From: Desulfatitalea sp.
GTDB lineage: Bacteria > Desulfobacterota > Desulfobacteria > Desulfobacterales > Desulfosarcinaceae
Length of the DNA: 7,027 nt
Assembly (NCBI GenBank): GCA_013041835.1
Contig: JABDRH010000544.1
Span: forward strand, 1 to 7,027
Reading direction: 5' to 3'
In this document: positions 6,891 through 7,027 of the stretch, piece after piece
How the letters are laid out: every line of letters starts with the position of its first letter
Numbering within the stretch: the stretch's first letter is position 1
Notes under the pieces: model-generated
What the model was told of the DNA's origin: nothing
Seen by the model: only the letters and a program-made list of their open reading frames with translations
The model's database searches: none
Translations under genes and position numbers: made by a program

Positions 6891-6900
6891 AGAGGGGGGG
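6891..6900 (+). promoter_or_regulatory. Shine-Dalgarno with a seven-G run before the oxidoreductase gene
   Basis: AGAG followed by G through 6900 (seven G at 6894-6900) lies six bases before the ATG at 6907. The site supports that start. Homopolymer G runs are prone to length change, so spacing or strength could vary between strains. Confidence 0.5.
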
Positions 6901-6906
6901 ATCTCA

Positions 6907-7027
6907 ATGACGCAAGGGCCAAAATTGCGCCTTGGCGTGGTCGGTGTCGGCTACCTGGGAAAGTTTCATGCGGAAAAGTATGCCCGTATGGCCGATGTCA
7001 CCTTGGTGGGTGTCGCTGATTCAAACC
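6907..7027 (+). CDS. Gfo/Idh/MocA-family NAD(P)-dependent oxidoreductase, N-terminal part only
   Basis: Only the first 40 codons are in the window; the gene continues past the right edge. The sequence LRLGVVGVGYLGKFHAEKYA, then VTLVGVAD, is a Rossmann nucleotide-binding unit: G13-x-G15-x-x-G18 in the loop, His21 just after it, and Asp38 at the end of the second strand, where NAD-preferring enzymes usually hold an acidic residue. FHA after the glycine loop is typical of Gfo/Idh/MocA sugar dehydrogenases. Its place after lpxA-lpxI recalls GnnA, a UDP-GlcNAc 3-dehydrogenase whose gene lies among lpx genes in Acidithiobacillus ferrooxidans and helps make a 2,3-diamino sugar for lipid A. That is an inference from position and family; the substrate-binding domain is not visible, and other sugar dehydrogenases are possible. 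Confidence 0.85.
   Translation, partial: MTQGPKLRLGVVGVGYLGKFHAEKYARMADVTLVGVADSN

Overview
The window is a compact, wholly plus-strand cluster for building the Gram-negative outer membrane: the end of an upstream gene (possibly lolD), bamA, skp/ompH, lpxD, fabZ, lpxA, lpxI, and the first 40 codons of a Gfo/Idh/MocA-family oxidoreductase that runs off the right edge. The protein families are clear from their motifs. The organism is a diderm that makes lipid A. The use of LpxI rather than LpxH, the order bamA-skp-lpxD-fabZ-lpxA-lpxI-oxidoreductase, and the style of the proteins suggest a sulfate-reducer-type deltaproteobacterium (Desulfobacterota, Desulfobacteraceae/Desulfosarcina-like). That placement is inference from gene order and sequence feel, not from a marker gene.

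Layout. Bases 2-94 carry a short reading frame that ends ten bases before bamA and could be the tail of an ABC ATPase. Bases 105-2822 encode a long BamA (905 aa) with an extra periplasmic domain in front of five POTRA domains and the barrel. Bases 2823-3080 (258 bp) form the only sizeable gap. It holds no convincing gene but contains several inverted repeats and a candidate sigma-E-like promoter just before skp. From 3081 to 6801 the genes skp, lpxD, fabZ, lpxA and lpxI follow with gaps of 20, 40, -1 and 23 bases, which looks like one transcription unit. A 105-bp spacer (6802-6906) precedes the oxidoreductase.

How they work together. LpxA and LpxD add hydroxyacyl chains to the UDP-sugar, and LpxI then cuts UDP-diacylglucosamine to lipid X. 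FabZ draws on the same 3-hydroxyacyl-ACP pool for fatty acid elongation. Skp carries unfolded outer-membrane proteins across the periplasm and BamA inserts them. LpxC is not in the window, and LpxB would be expected downstream. The oxidoreductase next to the lpx genes may be a GnnA-like UDP-GlcNAc 3-dehydrogenase, which would imply a diamino-sugar lipid A, but only its Rossmann motif is visible.

I found no wholly new system. The points most worth a second look are the extra N-terminal domain of BamA, the possible GnnA link, and the promoter-like site whose spacer is itself a perfect inverted repeat.
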